A stretch of 64,000 nucleotides of DNA from Schistosoma haematobium (GCF_000699445.3 NC_067196.1:71431864-71495863); one strand, 5' to 3'; shown: positions 36,780 to 50,697, counted from the stretch's first letter. A program made the numbers and translations. Notes: generated by a model from the letters alone, not told the origin.

Positions 36780-36990
36780 AATTATTTATATTCGATGATT
36801 TTGACGTTTGATTATATTTCCTTGAAAAAGCTTGAACCAGACTGCTAGGAGAAAAGTTGGATTTACTTCTAATTCATTAGCTGAGATTTTACAAATACAT
36901 TATTCCTCCTTAATGTCTCACATCAACTCGGCGCCCAAATATTGTGAAACTATACGATCAAATTTAAACGAAAGTCCTTATTATTGTAAG
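36780..36990 (+). repeat. Penelope-like terminal repeat, copy 2
   Basis: It contains CCTTGAAAAAGCTTGAACC, GAAAAGTTGGATTTA, GCTGAGATTTTACAAATACA, ACTCGGCGCCCAAATATTGT and AACGAAAGTCCTTATT. The same words occur in the same order on the minus strand at 44630-44820, and the second half occurs on the minus strand at 63405-63535. Confidence 0.65.
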
Positions 36991-36999
36991 AATAATGTT

Positions 37000-37620
37000 T
37001 AGAAAAGTCTTATTGATCCAGTCATAGAATGAGACTATGAAATTCCTATTTTTGTAATATGTTTTGGTGGCTACCCTAGGTTTTTATAGTTCCTAAATCG
37101 TTATCATTATCCTTTATTTAGTTAGAGTACATCATTTAATGAACTTATTTTTATAAATGCTATAATTGTCAACTGTTAGTAGGTTGTTCTCTCTATATGG
37201 GATATGTATACAATCTAAAGATCCACTTCTGATTAAAGTTAATCCTGAAGATATTGTTTCGAAAGATAACGAAACCTTTACAACTTGATAAACTAGCCCG
37301 AAAAAACACACAATACCATCAAAGTTGATTTATACAGGCAATATGTTTCCACAAACATTCAATTAACCAAATTTTCAATCAATGCGTTTGCATGACTTCC
37401 AAAATAGTAATCATTTTATCTAGATTATGGAATGAGGTATATGACATACATATTTCATTGAATAAGAAATGATATACTACTGAATTAGGATACATAAAAT
37501 AAAATGACCAAATGTTCAATCAGCTCTAATCTATCAGGTGGGATATTGTCATCATTTTTGGTTATGCTAAACTATTTATTTCGGTCAGTAGCATATCTAG
37601 AGATTTACTTTAAATAGTCG
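37000..37620. other. Gene-free AT-rich stretch
   Basis: No recognisable feature. Confidence 0.4.
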
Positions 37621-37629
37621 AATACTTAA

Positions 37630-37890
37630 CCTGACTTACTTACTTACTGGCTTCCGAAGGAACTCGGCTTTCACCATGAAGCGTCATAATTCTTCTAAAT
37701 GAAGACCTTCTGACTTTCAAGGTAGAGTTTAAATGGTTTGAATTATTTTCTCTGGTAAGCGTTTTTTTAGCGAGTTAGTTTTCTATGGGATGAGGACGCT
37801 AACCCCATGACCAACCCTCCTCCTTTACCCGGGCTTGGGATCGACAGTAACTCTGGAAGAGCTACAGGTGGAGTTCAATTACTTAAACAA
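37630..37890 (+). repeat. Dispersed GC-richer repeat, copy 1
   Basis: It starts at CTTACTTACTTACTGGCTTC. The part from GGTAAGCGTTTTTTTAGCGA (about 37754) to GGAGTTCAA (37877) matches 56320-56440 (GGTTAGTGTTTTTTTAGCGA through GGCGGAGTT), including GGGATGAGGACGCTAACC and CCTCCTCCTTTACCCGGGCT. It is probably a LINE UTR fragment; no coding content was seen. Confidence 0.65.
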
Positions 37891-40800
37891 TGTAACACAA
37901 ATCAATAAATGTCTTGTTATTCAACAACAACAAAATATTATTTTCAATATATAGTGATACATCATTGGTAACAACTAAAAAGTCACTTCGTAACCATAAT
38001 TTTTATAATATACATTGACTAAGAATAAATTCTCTGATGAAATATATCATAGAACATTTTAACATATATGCTTAACAGTCTAGTCCTCTATTAGATACAA
38101 AAAGTTAAAAACAAAACAATCAGTTTATATAAACTGGTTTTAATTACAACAGTTGTCAAATCTGAACTCAAAATTTACAAACTTTCTCATATACATTGTA
38201 TATGTTTATTAGAAGTGGATTCAGCAGAATGAGAAACACTTAAATCGATTCGATTCATGATCAATATCCATAGTTTATATTTGGTTGGGTTGTTACTTTA
38301 TTGTAGTGAATCATTGTGTGCAGTCTGAATACATTTTACAATTGGAACGAATTAGAAAAATCATATCTGAAATTTCTTCAAGCTTTAATTGAACTAGGAA
38401 TAATTAAGTAATTCTGATGCATAAAACTGTCGTATCAATATTCTCAGACTAGACTATATGCGGTAGAGTAATATGCTGTAAGAAAAAAATCGTTTACAAC
38501 AGTTTCAATCCAACTTACTTTTCGAGTATGTATTTCATTTCAAAATTCTGCTCTCAAAATTTGGTCTGCTACTTAGTTTTTTATACAACAGAATTCAGTA
38601 TCATTAGTGAAGAACTTTCTAATGATAATAGATTTTAAAAATAAACATAAAATCAGGATCTAGTTTTTATGATTTCAGTCACGTTTCATTGAATTTCTAA
38701 AAATCTTCAGAATTTGATAATTCACGTATCAATATTACTTTGATTCAATGTGAAGGATAACATATTCATACCTCCCTGTTTATAACTGAGATTTTACTAA
38801 TGGTAGTTGCAACTTATTGACGTTATAAAAAAGGTATGCATTTAGTGTTCATTAAACAGTTTGTAAAATGGAAATGATAAAATTAATATATCGATTATAA
38901 TATAATTAACTAACTGAATTTTTGCTCGAAACGTTCTGAGTGGCAACATAAATTAAAACATCCCATAGACTTTTGATTCTAGTTTGTTACATCAAAACAT
39001 CAGAATACAGATACACCTTATTTGTATGATTAATGTAGTAGACAACAATACAAGTGGAGTCAATAGAATGTATCTGAATACAAAATCTCTTAGTAAAATC
39101 TGAGAACCATACAGTAAATACTTCGCAAAATATCAACCAATCGTCTTAGACTTCATTGTTCCTGCATTTCTATACCAATTGCTTTCTGTCCCCGTTTTTT
39201 CCTCTTCGCTCTTCTCGACCTTCTGCTGTAGAATATTATATTCCTGACTAGCGCTATATACTACTTATGTTGATACAAGTAGCACACACCATGTTCTAAA
39301 TGGCTTGTTCTGAATTACAATGAAAATAATGCGGTAGGTTTATATATCGTAGTCTATATTATGATAGACGGAAAAGACAAAAGTTTATATAAAATAGTTA
39401 CTTACTACACCCAATATAATCAGAAAATCGTAGTTCATAAATGATGTAATATGATGAAGTATGATAGGTAATTGGTTGAATAAGTTTGTAAAAGGATATG
39501 AGCAGTTTTTGGTGAAATTTATGGGATTTATGTTTCATGTAACAATACAAAGGAACTTTGTTGTGTCAAGAAGCCTCCAGCCAAGAAAAAAAAACATTTT
39601 TCCAGATGTTGGAATTTAAACCAGATTGTTATGTTTGCAATTTTTATGATTACTCTTGCATAAATATTGTAGTACATAATTTGTTTATGTATTCAAAAGG
39701 TGCCCCAGTCTGTTGGTGCACTGATGAAACGTAACCTATGGACGGGAAGCCACGAACTCAGATTTTGTTCTAGATAGGAATCGCAATAAATAATGTTTGT
39801 GCTCTTAAAAAATGTAGTATTCTCTGTGAGATTCGAAATCACCTCATCCAGTATTAAGGTCAGATATATTCTTAACGAATAATAACCGGGTGGTTCGAGT
39901 TATAATGGACCTCTTATGAGAGTGAGATATTTGCATAAACTGGTCACCAAGTAGTAACTAATGTTGTGTCACCTCCTTGAGATTGATTATGCTGATGAAG
40001 TTTCAATGTGACAACCATGCTAGGTGATTGGACCCCAACTTCTCCCTAATTATTATTAATTAACTAACATCAAACACAATGTACTATAATGTCGTTATTT
40101 ACTTTAATATCTGTATTTCATCTTGATACAGATAATTTTATCAGCTTTGAAGAATAGACATTACTACCAAGTGACTGTTAAGTACTGACAAAATATGTTA
40201 GCCATACTGGGTTTCTTGTAACTATTGACGTCAGTTAGCAGTGGTATGATATTCATGATTCTAATTAATTAAGAATAAAACTTCAATGACTCAACAGTTG
40301 GATAAATATTTTGTTTTTAGTTTAAATTTAATCACATGGTAAGGTTAATGAGGACACTGTTTTATTTGTCAATATTTACATGTATATCTATATGTAACTA
40401 TCACTTTTTGCATCACCATGGTAATTAATAAAATATCACGCTTTAATTTACTTATCAAAGTTATCTAAATCATGTTCGTTTCTTTCAGAAAAATTTTTTT
40501 GTGTAAAACACCTAATTGCATGAATCATTTTTTAGTGTTCCTGAACGTGATTTAACCACCATTGACTAGTATCGAATGAGAACAGGTTTTTTTGTTTTTT
40601 ATTTTTTGTTATTTTTTGGCATTCTCCAAAATAATTTCTAAACTAAAAATTCAAAGACTATGGTACATATTCACTGAATTGGCCATTTGAACAAAAAATT
40701 TTTATTATTCATTAAGATCGTCTATGAAGTTATCCTGCATCTTATTTGAACTATAATTCATTTAGGTTTTTCTTTTATCAAGAACTATAAATCCAGTTGA

Positions 40801-40904
40801 GAATTGTTGAAAACTAGAAAATATTACAAGTAGTTATTACTCTGTAATCCATGATTCATCCATAAAACTATATCATGTATCAGTATGAGGTTGTGGAAAT
40901 TATT
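37891..40904. other. Long gene-free AT-rich stretch
   Basis: About 3 kb with no recognised exon, RNA gene or repeat. A TCTTCGCTCTTCTCGACCTT-type pyrimidine patch lies near 39205. Confidence 0.45.
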
Positions 40905-41090
40905 AAGTTTTTGATTGAGGTCATGAACCGATTGATGTTAGACCAATATTGAAAACTTGAAAGCACTGAACGGCCGTTTCATCCTATTATGGGACTCCTT
41001 AGCAGCGAGCATCCACGATCCCGTTAGCGGGATTCTAGCCCAGGGCCCTCGGCCAAGCGCGCGAACGCTTAACCTCTAGACCACTGAGAA
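40905..41090 (-). mobile_element. Degraded hammerhead SINE, old subfamily
   Basis: A minus-strand copy. Left to right on the plus strand: tail complement with ATGAACCGATTGATGTTAGA, hammerhead complement near 40960-41010, B-box complement, and CTTAACCTCTAGACCACTGA (A-box complement). The hammerhead retains GAAA and a short stem III, but CUGANGA reads CUAAGGA and stem II pairs less well. It is truncated just upstream of the A box. Confidence 0.75.
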
Positions 41091-43131
41091 TAGATAATTT
41101 GTTTTTCTGTGAATAACAATGAATAAATTACATGTTTTTTACTGTTCGTTGTGGAAATTATATGTAGCAATCTTTCTGCAAAATAGGTAATGGTTTGAAT
41201 CAAACACTTTGAGTTTTTTTATAAGTTTGAAGATAATAATGCTAAAACTTGTGAAGCATCCTGTTCATCGAAATATGATCACTCACTATTTTTTGGTGGT
41301 CCGACAAAAAGCAGATCTTATACAATGTGATATACCTTCGATGATATAAAGACGGAGAAGTAAGAGACAGAAGATTAACAATTCGAGCATGAGTTAAGCT
41401 TTATTTTACATGCAGCTAAATTTAGAGAGATAATGAAAATATTTTACCATCATTACTAATACAATTAAAATACTGAGAAGGTAACAGAAACTTTTAGCGC
41501 TGCCTAGTAAAAATGTGCTTCAATAAGTGAAATCAAGCACACAGTGACAAGTACGCGCTAACAATCAGATCTATAAGTAGAACAGAGATAAACAATAAAA
41601 TTCTAACAAGATGTATGAAACTAGACTATGTAAATACAGTGAGATTCTCTTGAACCACCATATAGACAGTGTCATCTCGTTTGAATAGTTTGACAAAACA
41701 CCGTTTAATAAATCACAATAGCTCTGCTAAGGTTGCATAAACTTCAAGTAGTTAGACATCTGCAATGTCTAGACCACTTTTGAGAGATAATTTATAAGAC
41801 AATCCAAGACGCGACAGGAGGAGGAAAACTTAAACTGAAACTCATTTATTCAATAAAATAAAGGAATATCAACTAAATGAGCTAAGAAGAGGAAATAATA
41901 TTGGTCCATGAGACGAGTTTTACAAATAACAGAACGTGCACAAATTAAATGGGCTTAACTAGCAAACGTATGGAAAATATTTAACATGGATAGTTTTTGG
42001 TGGAGTTACAAATCTTCTCCACCATCTCAACATGGATAGTCTTTTAGTATACTAACTAACACTCATCAGTAAATCCATTTTCTAAATAAGTTTCAATGGA
42101 AAACTGATATAAATGCTACTTATATAAGTTCTTGATAAACTAATTAGTGCATCAAATTTAACCACTTATCGATTATGCGCTTTTATACATACTTTTTTAG
42201 CTAAACGACCACATATTTGCTTTTAATTCTCAAAGTTCCACATTCTTTTATACTTGCCATATTTACGTCTGGATCCCAAAATAAATTTGTTCGTCATTAA
42301 TTAATTTTGTAGTTCTTCAACTAATTCCAGGCTTATAACTAAACAATATTCTAGTTTATCCGTTTGTAGAACATTTCGATCTCACAGTCACCTTTCACTA
42401 TGAACTCACACCGTTGCATTGTTAGAGAATAGCAGACAGATAAAAAACAATATAACAATACATCCAAATCTTCAATAATCCATTAAATGGTATCATTTCA
42501 TAATGAAAACTAGCTTTAAAACGAATAACTTTCATAGTTTCCCTTATCTTGAGTATAATTTATTTCAATAAGTGATAGTGATATTATTTTCATTTTTTGA
42601 AAATAAAGGATTATTCTTAGAATCATGATGATTTTAACAAAACAATTCATTCTAAGCATAAAATACTCATATAGAACAATCATAACAAACACCAAAGGAT
42701 TATATAAATCGTATTTCATTTCATAATGTTTGTTATATTGTTTTTGTCTGTTGATGATAACTACAAAGAAAACTCTACCAAGAATGATAAACCGAATAGA
42801 AAAAATGATGGAAAAAAAGGAAATTATTTTAATGGTAACTACTTCTTTTCTTATATATTGGTACTTAATGTGATTATAGGATGATGTATTGAAATGTCCT
42901 GAAATTTAAAGTTTGTTGTACTCTTCAAACTAATCTCTTTTATATACATATAAGTATATAATCCGCTTAGTTTTATACATACTTTAAAAATAATTATCTG
43001 AATTGTCCTTCATTGGTTATCCCAATATAAAGTGATACTATTTGTAAATAACAAAAAAAAGTAATTAAGACTAATTTTATTTATTGTTCATTAAAACTTG
43101 TTCAATTTGTTGGTTAACTGAAAGAAATCAT
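41091..43131. other. Gene-free AT-rich stretch
   Basis: About 2 kb without a recognised feature. The word TGGATAGTTTTTGGTGGAGT near 41988 and a related word about 40 bp later are only a minor local repeat. Confidence 0.4.
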
Positions 43132-43722
43132 AACTCTGTAAGAAGGGATTTTGTGGATATTGTAGTAATTTCAATGGTTGAGATCATGTGTCAATTGAAG
43201 CTAACCCACAGCTGAGGAATCCTACAATAGGACGAGACGGCAATCCAGTGCTTTCAGGTTTTCATTGGTAGTCTAACTGCAATTGACTCAAGATCCCAAC
43301 TATTGAAATTGCTACAATATCCAAATTCTCCTTTCCGGCATGAATCAACATATCCTCACTAGTGAATAGCTTCAAGAGGTATTTTCTGAAGTTCTAGTGA
43401 GAAACAATGAGCAGTGGAGTTCAAACTGGTCAGTTGTGAGATAGTAACTCACTGAAAACAATGGTGAATGTGTTGCTCAATTTCGTGGATTAGTTGAAGT
43501 TAGACATTAACACCGTTGGATGCCGGCCAGCTCAGTAGTCTAGAGGTTAAGCTTTCGCGTGCGAGATTGATAGGTCCTGGGTTCGAATCTCGCGAGGTGG
43601 GATCGTGGATGCGCACTGGTGAGGAGTTTCATAATAGGACAAAACGGCCATTCAGTGCTTCCAGGTTTTCCATGGTGATCTAGCTCCAATTGACTCATGA
43701 TCTCAACCATTGAAACTCTTTA
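43132..43722 (+). mobile_element. Tandem-dimer hammerhead element (retrozyme-like)
   Basis: Left end: an inverted extended tail (AGAAGGGATTTTGTGG at 43141, then the complement of TTGACACATGATCTCAACC). Then comes the last part of one plus-strand unit from the hammerhead (core at 43212) through its tail to about 43339, followed without a gap by a complete plus-strand unit (43340-43713). That unit has the 5' body, A box GTAGTCTAGAGG near 43538, B box GGTTCGAATC near 43581, a second hammerhead (core at 43619) and a tail. The two cores are 407 bp apart in direct orientation, which gives the unit length. Both ribozymes are mutated: copy 1 has GAGA for GAAA, copy 2 has GUGAGGA and AAAA. The likely TSD, AACTCTGTA/AACTCTTTA, has one mismatch. 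Confidence 0.8.
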
Positions 43723-44629
43723 AGAGTTTAAACGTTTAGTACATAAGTTGGTTTGAATATTACATTTTTCTTTTAAACTTCTGGTTTGAACCTGAAATGT
43801 ATAGTGGTTTATTGTTGTCGAATCCCAGGATAACAAGAAATTCTTGTTTATAATATCGAAGTTCCTTCATTTTTGTAATGAAATAATAGAAAAAAATTTC
43901 AACTTGTAACATTATTTCAAGATAATGATACTGGATTTTGTCATATCAGCAAGAAGTTGTGATTTGTAACTTTTTTCTAATATTCAGTACTAGTTGATAT
44001 AATTGCAGTTAGAGTGCACACCAACGACAGGTATTCTGTATGTATACATCTATACCAGAGGGGCAGAGGAAATAAACCTAAGATCACAAAACTATTTAAC
44101 GAAATAATTTGGACTCGTAATTTAACTTTATCAATTACCTTCATTCATTTATTTTGTTTTGGATTATCTCACCACCCTAATCAATTGAACATAGATATAA
44201 CTATCAACTAACGATTGTTGGTGGATATTGAGATACACACACAACAATCAAACATTTTACTAATCCTAAATAATTTTCATGATTATAACTTTAAATAATC
44301 AAAAATAAATTATAATTAATTTGGTATATTTGATGGACTTGAAAGAAAACAAAACGAATAGAAAAAAAGACTAGAGATTCTTTAACCGGTTAATTCACAT
44401 TTAATAATTAAACAAACGTACACTAAAACACAGGCCGTATTATATGCAATCTCTAAACTTGTAGATTTGTAGAAATATTTCCCATAAATACATACATATT
44501 AACCACTCCATTAAGTTTCTTAGTATTTGTTGACAAATAGTTTATTCTTGTTGTTACGATTTCATCTATAAGGAAATAGGAAGATTAATTAGGAAAATGA
44601 TGAGGACAAGTTTAGGAATGATAAATAAG
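43723..44629. other. Gene-free AT-rich stretch
   Basis: Nothing supportable. The 65-codon plus-strand frame at 44014-44211 lacks motifs. Confidence 0.4.
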
Positions 44630-44825
44630 AACTTTCGTCTAAATCTGAACGAACAGTTTCACAATATTTGAGCGCCGAGTTAATGTGAGTCATTAAAGAG
44701 GAAGAATGTATTTGTAAAATCTCAGCGAAAGGATTTGAAATAAATCCAACGTTTCGCCTAGCAATCTGGTCCAAGCTTTTTCAAGGAAAATATAATCAAA
44801 CGACAAAATTATCGAATATCAAGTT
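44630..44825 (-). repeat. Penelope-like terminal repeat, copy 3
   Basis: The minus strand reads CCTTGAAAAAGCTTGGACC, AGATTGCTAGGCGAAACGTT, then CGCTGAGATTTTACAAATAC and AACTCGGCGCTCAAATATTG. It is the best preserved copy of the arm with GGCGAAACG: GCUUGG can pair with CUAGGC around a nine-base loop, directly before GAAA. The 61-codon frame here is incidental. Confidence 0.65.
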
Positions 44826-47800
44826 TAGGAATGGTAAAGTGATAATCTTCGAAAGAAAAAACTAATGTTCACGTAAATTCTAAGTAGCTTCTAGTCACAA
44901 GTTGGTGTTTGCTGAATGTTATTAAATTTTCTTTCATTTTTTCTAACCTTTATATGTTAATTCTTTCGTATTGTACATTTTGATTATTCCCTACTTTTAT
45001 TCCTAATATGTGTATACAAGTAAAATGGCTTGTACAACTTGATTAACACAGTAAATATCCGATTTTTATATAAAATACGACCATAAAACGAAACAACAAC
45101 TAGGTAGATTTCTTGGCAGTCTATTACTATTCAGAAGTGGATAACATTCATCGCCTCCATACTTTAACAAATTGCTTTGAACGAAATGTCACTTTTCTGT
45201 TAAACACAAAATTAGCACCTGACTAGGTTGAGAAAAGCTAAACTTACTATATAATCTGAGATTTTACTGATTTCATAATTTCTGGACGTCCTACGAGAAT
45301 GTAATTTAGAAAAGTCACCTTTCGATTTAAATTTCTAATTTAGAACTGTCTTAAAATTAAACTCCACAACCAAGAAAAAGAATAAGAATTATTTGAACAC
45401 AAGTGAATAACTTATAAATGACCATAAATTTGAATGAGAAGTTTTAATTAACCGATTTAAATTGTGCCGGGAAATAGATGTATGTTATCGATTTCAATAG
45501 ATGATAGTTAAGCTACCTCATAAATTAATTGACTTCGGAAATGTGGACTATTGGATTTTAACTCCATAATCTGAAGTTATTATTGCATTATTAATGCATT
45601 TAGTGCAAGAATCGAAAATCCTGTCTTCGTCCCCTATTTAGGTCATTGAAGCTGTAAGGTAGAACTAAATAGTTGTTTAATACATTATGATTTTCAACTC
45701 CTCAATAAAGGGAGTCATTCTATTGAGAGAAAAAATTAACAGTTGATTGAGAGACTAACAATAACTCATAGTTCCCAGATAGATACTATTTAGTTCATTA
45801 TAACAATAGAACACTTACAATTAAATAACAAAAGATCTATTTTATAAGCATAATACAAGCATAAATACAATAATAGAAATTAATTAATATAGAATATAAT
45901 TGAAATGAACATATAAACCTTTATTAATGACACTTAATAATTCATATTTCTATTATGATAAATTGACATTTCCGGTAATTAAAACAAAACAAATTTTTTT
46001 TAACATTCGATTTTGAACATTAAAAAAATTTGTTTTTCTGTGTACATAAACTATTAATTATTTTAAAAATAATTTTCTTCTCTAATTAATATCAGCTGAA
46101 GATTTATTCAAAATCTAGGAGCTTTGAATAGCTACTTCTATGTGGTTTGAAATTCTTTAGTAATTTGTATAGATGAATATAAATGACCAGAAACTAAATG
46201 GTTAAGTCTATGAAAATTGACTTTATATTATTAGGATCTTGTGATTCATATTTTTAACTTGAGTCAACTAGTAATGTATTGCAAATTTTATTTGATGTTA
46301 TCGATGTATTACTGACTCATTCTTGTCCTGATTGATTACATAAGTAAAGGCTACCCAGCAGAACTTCGAGATATCCACATTACTATATTCTGTATGTATA
46401 TGCTTTTATTTGTTATTATTAATCAAGTTTTTGTTTTCTGTTGTCTGAAAATAGTTGATGTGCCTGGCAAGTAATAATGGGGACATTCAGAAAGATAATA
46501 ATGGTAACAATAATAATAATGGTAATTATATTCCGATGTATTTTTGTCGAATAGAGATTGATCTTCAGTTATTACAAATACACATACTTTCACTATGAAT
46601 GAGTTATCTATGCATGTGAATTTTCTAAAGCAGCTTTAAAATTTTATTGATTCATTATACTGACTTGCGAAATCAACTAATTTCTAGGTCGTGTAAATTT
46701 CATAAGTTCCATTTCAGTATAATGCGTCTTCTGATGGAAAAATTCACAACGTCTAGAGCATAGAGATTAATCACATGACTACTATTTTCTTTACTCTTTA
46801 ACTGAATTATTTTGTACACATTTGTGTCAGACAATAATTTATGAAATTAATACTCAGATGACAAATTGCAAACAATTGAGACCAAATCAATTCGGTCCAC
46901 CCTACGATGTTCATTTTTCTTTTAAGTAAAAGTTGTGCACGATAAGCCATGATCTCATGGGGTATTTGAGTAGTATCAGCGACGTTACATTTGAAAAAGA
47001 TTATGTAAACACTATAACCTTTTATGCCTTTCTAATAGACTCATTTGATACAAGTACCGTAAATGTTAATCTACTAAAGATAATTCAGTTATCTAAATTA
47101 TTTTCAGATCAGTTCTAATCATGAATTGACTTCATTCTGAAGAACCTTGTCAAATAATCTCACTGATAAATCCGAATGTTGATGGTAAGAATAACATATG
47201 ATTCTTATCAGGAGTTCTATAAACATATTTTGCACACTCCCTTAGAGGTTTCTGAAATACATACAAAAATTGACACTCGTAAATAAGTAACAAGTAAATA
47301 GTCTTATGAAAACGCTACATTTGTTCATGTTTTCAACGTTCTACAACATTTTATTGATTGCCTACTTAGTATTTTGCGTCTTATTAAGCCTAATTACCTC
47401 ATAGTTGTACAAAACCTTAATAATAATGATACTTTTCATTCACAAATTGATATTAGATAAAAACAAAGTATAGAAAACTTGTAGACAATAGGTGAACTCT
47501 TCATTCCACTTTGAAGTTAATGTTAAAACTATGTCATAAGGCAGTTAAAGTTGAATAATACAGAATATTCAATCCTAAACGAATAGTCTCACATCAAGTG
47601 ATTCACCGTAGCTTAGTGTTTCACGTTAGGTTTAATAATCCAATGTATTGAATAGTTCTTTGTTTTACAAAGCGGTTATTCAACTTTCTCTGTTTTTCTT
47701 TAATTTCTCATATAGTGTTAGTGTTGAAAAATAATCTCTAGTTTGGTAATATGTTTCTTATAGTTCAGATTACCCCGAAAACACCATTCGTATTATCACT

Positions 47801-48061
47801 AAATATATTGTTCATCGAATGTTACAATACATCAATAATTTATTATACTAAGTAATAAAATTATTCCAAGTATTCATTGACTTTATGTGGTATATCATAT
47901 GCCATAACGCTCAGATGGTAAAAAAAACTTTTTTAGAAATTACTTGATTTTGTAAGTGCGTACATGTCGGACGTGAAACTAACATGATCGCTGGCAATGG
48001 TTGTTCGTCAAGTAATACTGAGAATTGACTGAATTAATAAATGCAAGTTATCGGATATCAA
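44826..48061. other. Long gene-free AT-rich stretch
   Basis: About 3.2 kb. An AAT-type low-complexity run is near 46495-46530. No exon or repeat copy was recognised. Confidence 0.45.
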
Positions 48062-48240
48062 CTCAAGCATCTAGATGTTAGGCGTCCGGTGTGATGCACT
48101 ATGGTCCTGAATCACTCCCTGGTGGATTCCTGGAAACATACTGCTGAGGAGTCCCGAATTGGGACAAAACAACTATCCAATGCCTCCTGATTTTCAACAA
48201 TTGTCTAACTAGAAGTCAATCCGTGATGCTAATGACAAAT
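48062..48240 (+). mobile_element. Degraded plus-strand hammerhead SINE
   Basis: The 5' part and B box are largely lost. The hammerhead region is clear: ACTGCTGAGGAGTCCCGAAT, then TGGGACAAAACAACTATCCA, then the tail-like TTTTCAACAATTGTCTAACT. CUGAGGA is intact and stem II is strong, but the GAAA box has lost its G (GGGACAAAAC), which should abolish cleavage. Confidence 0.7.
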
Positions 48241-49237
48241 TTAACACTATTCACAAATCTTTCATACTAATAATCAATACATAATAATATGATCGTATAG
48301 ACATGAACAAAAACACACAATAAAAGAATATTCAAGCTAGAGAAGAGGCAGTGGCAGTAAAAAACCCATGTAATTCCTAGCATAAAATCACAGCTGGAGA
48401 TCAACTGAATGTAATAGCAGACGAAAAATAGTAGGAGTTTTTTAAAAATTAAATATAAAAATCACAAAGACATATGCCTGTTAGGATTTTCATTTTGATA
48501 CAAAAAACAACATGATATCAGAATTGCTTTCATTGTTCCATCTGCTCTTTTTTTACTAATTGTTAGCATTGTTTAGTTATGTAATAAATATTAATTAAGT
48601 TTATTTAGCCGTATTCAGGTAGAAACATCTTGACTAGTTACTAATGAAAACGATATCTTTATAATATCGTTATGAATAGAAAATAAAGTAAATGGAATTC
48701 CTAACGTTTTGTTACCTTGTCGCTTACTTTATTTTTTAATAGAAAAAAACAAATAATATTCACAGGTTAATACAAGTCTGAATTGTAAAATATAGTAACG
48801 AATTGGATCATATGGTCAGTTATTATTAGAAACAAGTTTTAACATGCTACTGAGATGCTTGTCGAATTTGGTGTACTACTGCACATAAGAATTAATGTAT
48901 GTACATATTCTGAATAAATGATTGAGTTCATAAGTGTATTTGTAGCGTAGTTTTGCTTCTACTGTATGTGATTATTTTTGGATTGGCAGTTAAAGCTAGT
49001 TGGACATAAAGACCATTTCTACCACACACTTGGATTTAGCATTGTATTAAATACTTCATAAACTAATATTTTTTATAATAATTATTTCTGAGTAAAATCT
49101 ATGTATATAGTTTGAAATATTTCGATGATTAGCTCTAATGTATAGTTCGACACAAATGCTACGTTATATTGCACATTAGATAATCTGTCGCGAACTGATC
49201 TTTTTCATTCTTAACTTTTACCAGGTCTATCCCAGCC
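48241..49237. other. Gene-free AT-rich stretch
   Basis: No recognised feature. Confidence 0.4.
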
Positions 49238-50345
49238 GTGTTATAGCCAATGACTTGCATTAAGAATAAGGACTCAGTATTATCAGTTACCTACTTAATT
49301 ACACCTGTTGCCCCTCGTGGAAGAGCAAAGACCTTCCATCACTATTCTCCATCGAACTCTGTCCTGGACAATCCTTCCCAATTGTTTCCAGTTGCTGTTC
49401 AAACTTTTCACACCTGCTTCCGATTCCCGGTTCAGTGTGTTCCTTGATCATCCTCTCTTCCTTTTCTCTTCAGGATTCCAAGTTAGCACTTGCCTCATGA
49501 CGCAGTTTGATGATTTCCATAATGTATGTCCAACCCATAACCTCCAACGTCTTTTCCTAATTTCTTCCTCAGATGGAAACTAATTTATTCTCTCCCACAG
49601 TAGGCTGTTGCTGATGGTATCCATCCAACGGACATTCAGTATCATGTGAAGATAGTTTTTTATCAATACTTGTACATTTTTGATGATGGTTGTGGCAATT
49701 CTCCAAGTTTCAGCTCCGTATAGAAAAACTGTCTTGAAGTTCGCATTGAAAATTCCGACTTTGATGTTGGTTGACAGACAGTTGATCTGAGTTCCACATG
49801 CTCCTCAATTGTAGGAAATGCGACCATTGCCTTGCCAGTCCTCACCTTTACGTCTGCATCCGATCTTAAAACATTCATTGATGACGCTGTTCAGATAGGT
49901 ACGTAAAAGATTCCACTTGTTCCAAAGTTTCCCTACAAAGTGTGATTAGGTTGGTGTTTGTAATGTATTTGAGAATTTTTCTTTTCCCTTTTGTGTATGT
50001 TGAGGCCTATTGATGCAGGGGCTTCTGACACATTAGTTGTCTTGACCCCCATTTGTTTGTGTGTATGGGATAGAACAGTTATGTTATCTGCGAAGTCCAA
50101 ATTGTCTAGTTGCATCCAAGTTGTCCACTGTATTCTGTGCTTCCACTCTGATATTGAGGTATTCATAATCTAGCCAAATACCAGAAACAAAGTGAAAAGG
50201 AAAGAGTAGGCAGCCTTGTCTGACTCAGTTCGTCACTTGAAATGTGTCTGTCAGATGTCATCCATGTACCGCTTTGCAGTGTAGTCAGTCGTATGAATTC
50301 TGGATGATGTTGATGATTTTCTCAGGTACAGCATAGTTTCAGTAA
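49238..50345 (-). pseudogene. RTE/SR2-like reverse transcriptase 3' remnant
   Basis: A 5'-truncated minus-strand LINE fragment. Reading down the minus strand: the DNLDFADNITVLSHTHKQM block (the palm YADD-type site reads FADN, so the second catalytic Asp is changed to Asn), GLNIHKREKK, then a C-terminal region with LENCHNHHQKCTS and [13 protein letters not shown] wording. It ends near the complement of GCCCCTCGTGG (49310-49320), typical of the C-terminal region of schistosome RTE elements. Several frames and stops make it dead. Its wording differs from the 4.6-6.1 kb copy, so it is a second RTE subfamily. Confidence 0.75.
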
Positions 50346-50697
50346 AGAGAGAGAGATGGTAAAAATACTATGGACCTAGTTTTTTATGCTGGCTGGTACT
50401 TGTCATCAAGGCTTAGAGATTCTCACAGGAAATCTAGATGACTGTAATATCATTATCGGAGAATGAAGTATTTTACCTATGGTAGATTATTGGTAGAGTA
50501 ATTTATAACATTTTTCAGATTAAAATCTCAGTAAAAAGTGGTAGATTTTAAAATACTATAAGGTAAAATAAATATTGAATAAGATATAAAAAGAAATAAA
50601 TTTTAATCTAAATCGTGGAATTAATCTTAAACTGCAGTGAATAAATCAGCGTTAAGTAATAAATTTCCATTGAAAGCTAATAAAGTAAATAACAATG
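50346..50697. other. Gene-free AT-rich stretch
   Basis: No recognised feature. Confidence 0.4.

Noticed and set aside
43132..43722. CRISPR-like or satellite array
   Set aside because: Only about one and a half units are present, with TSD-like ends and dispersed relatives; there are no regularly spaced short repeats.
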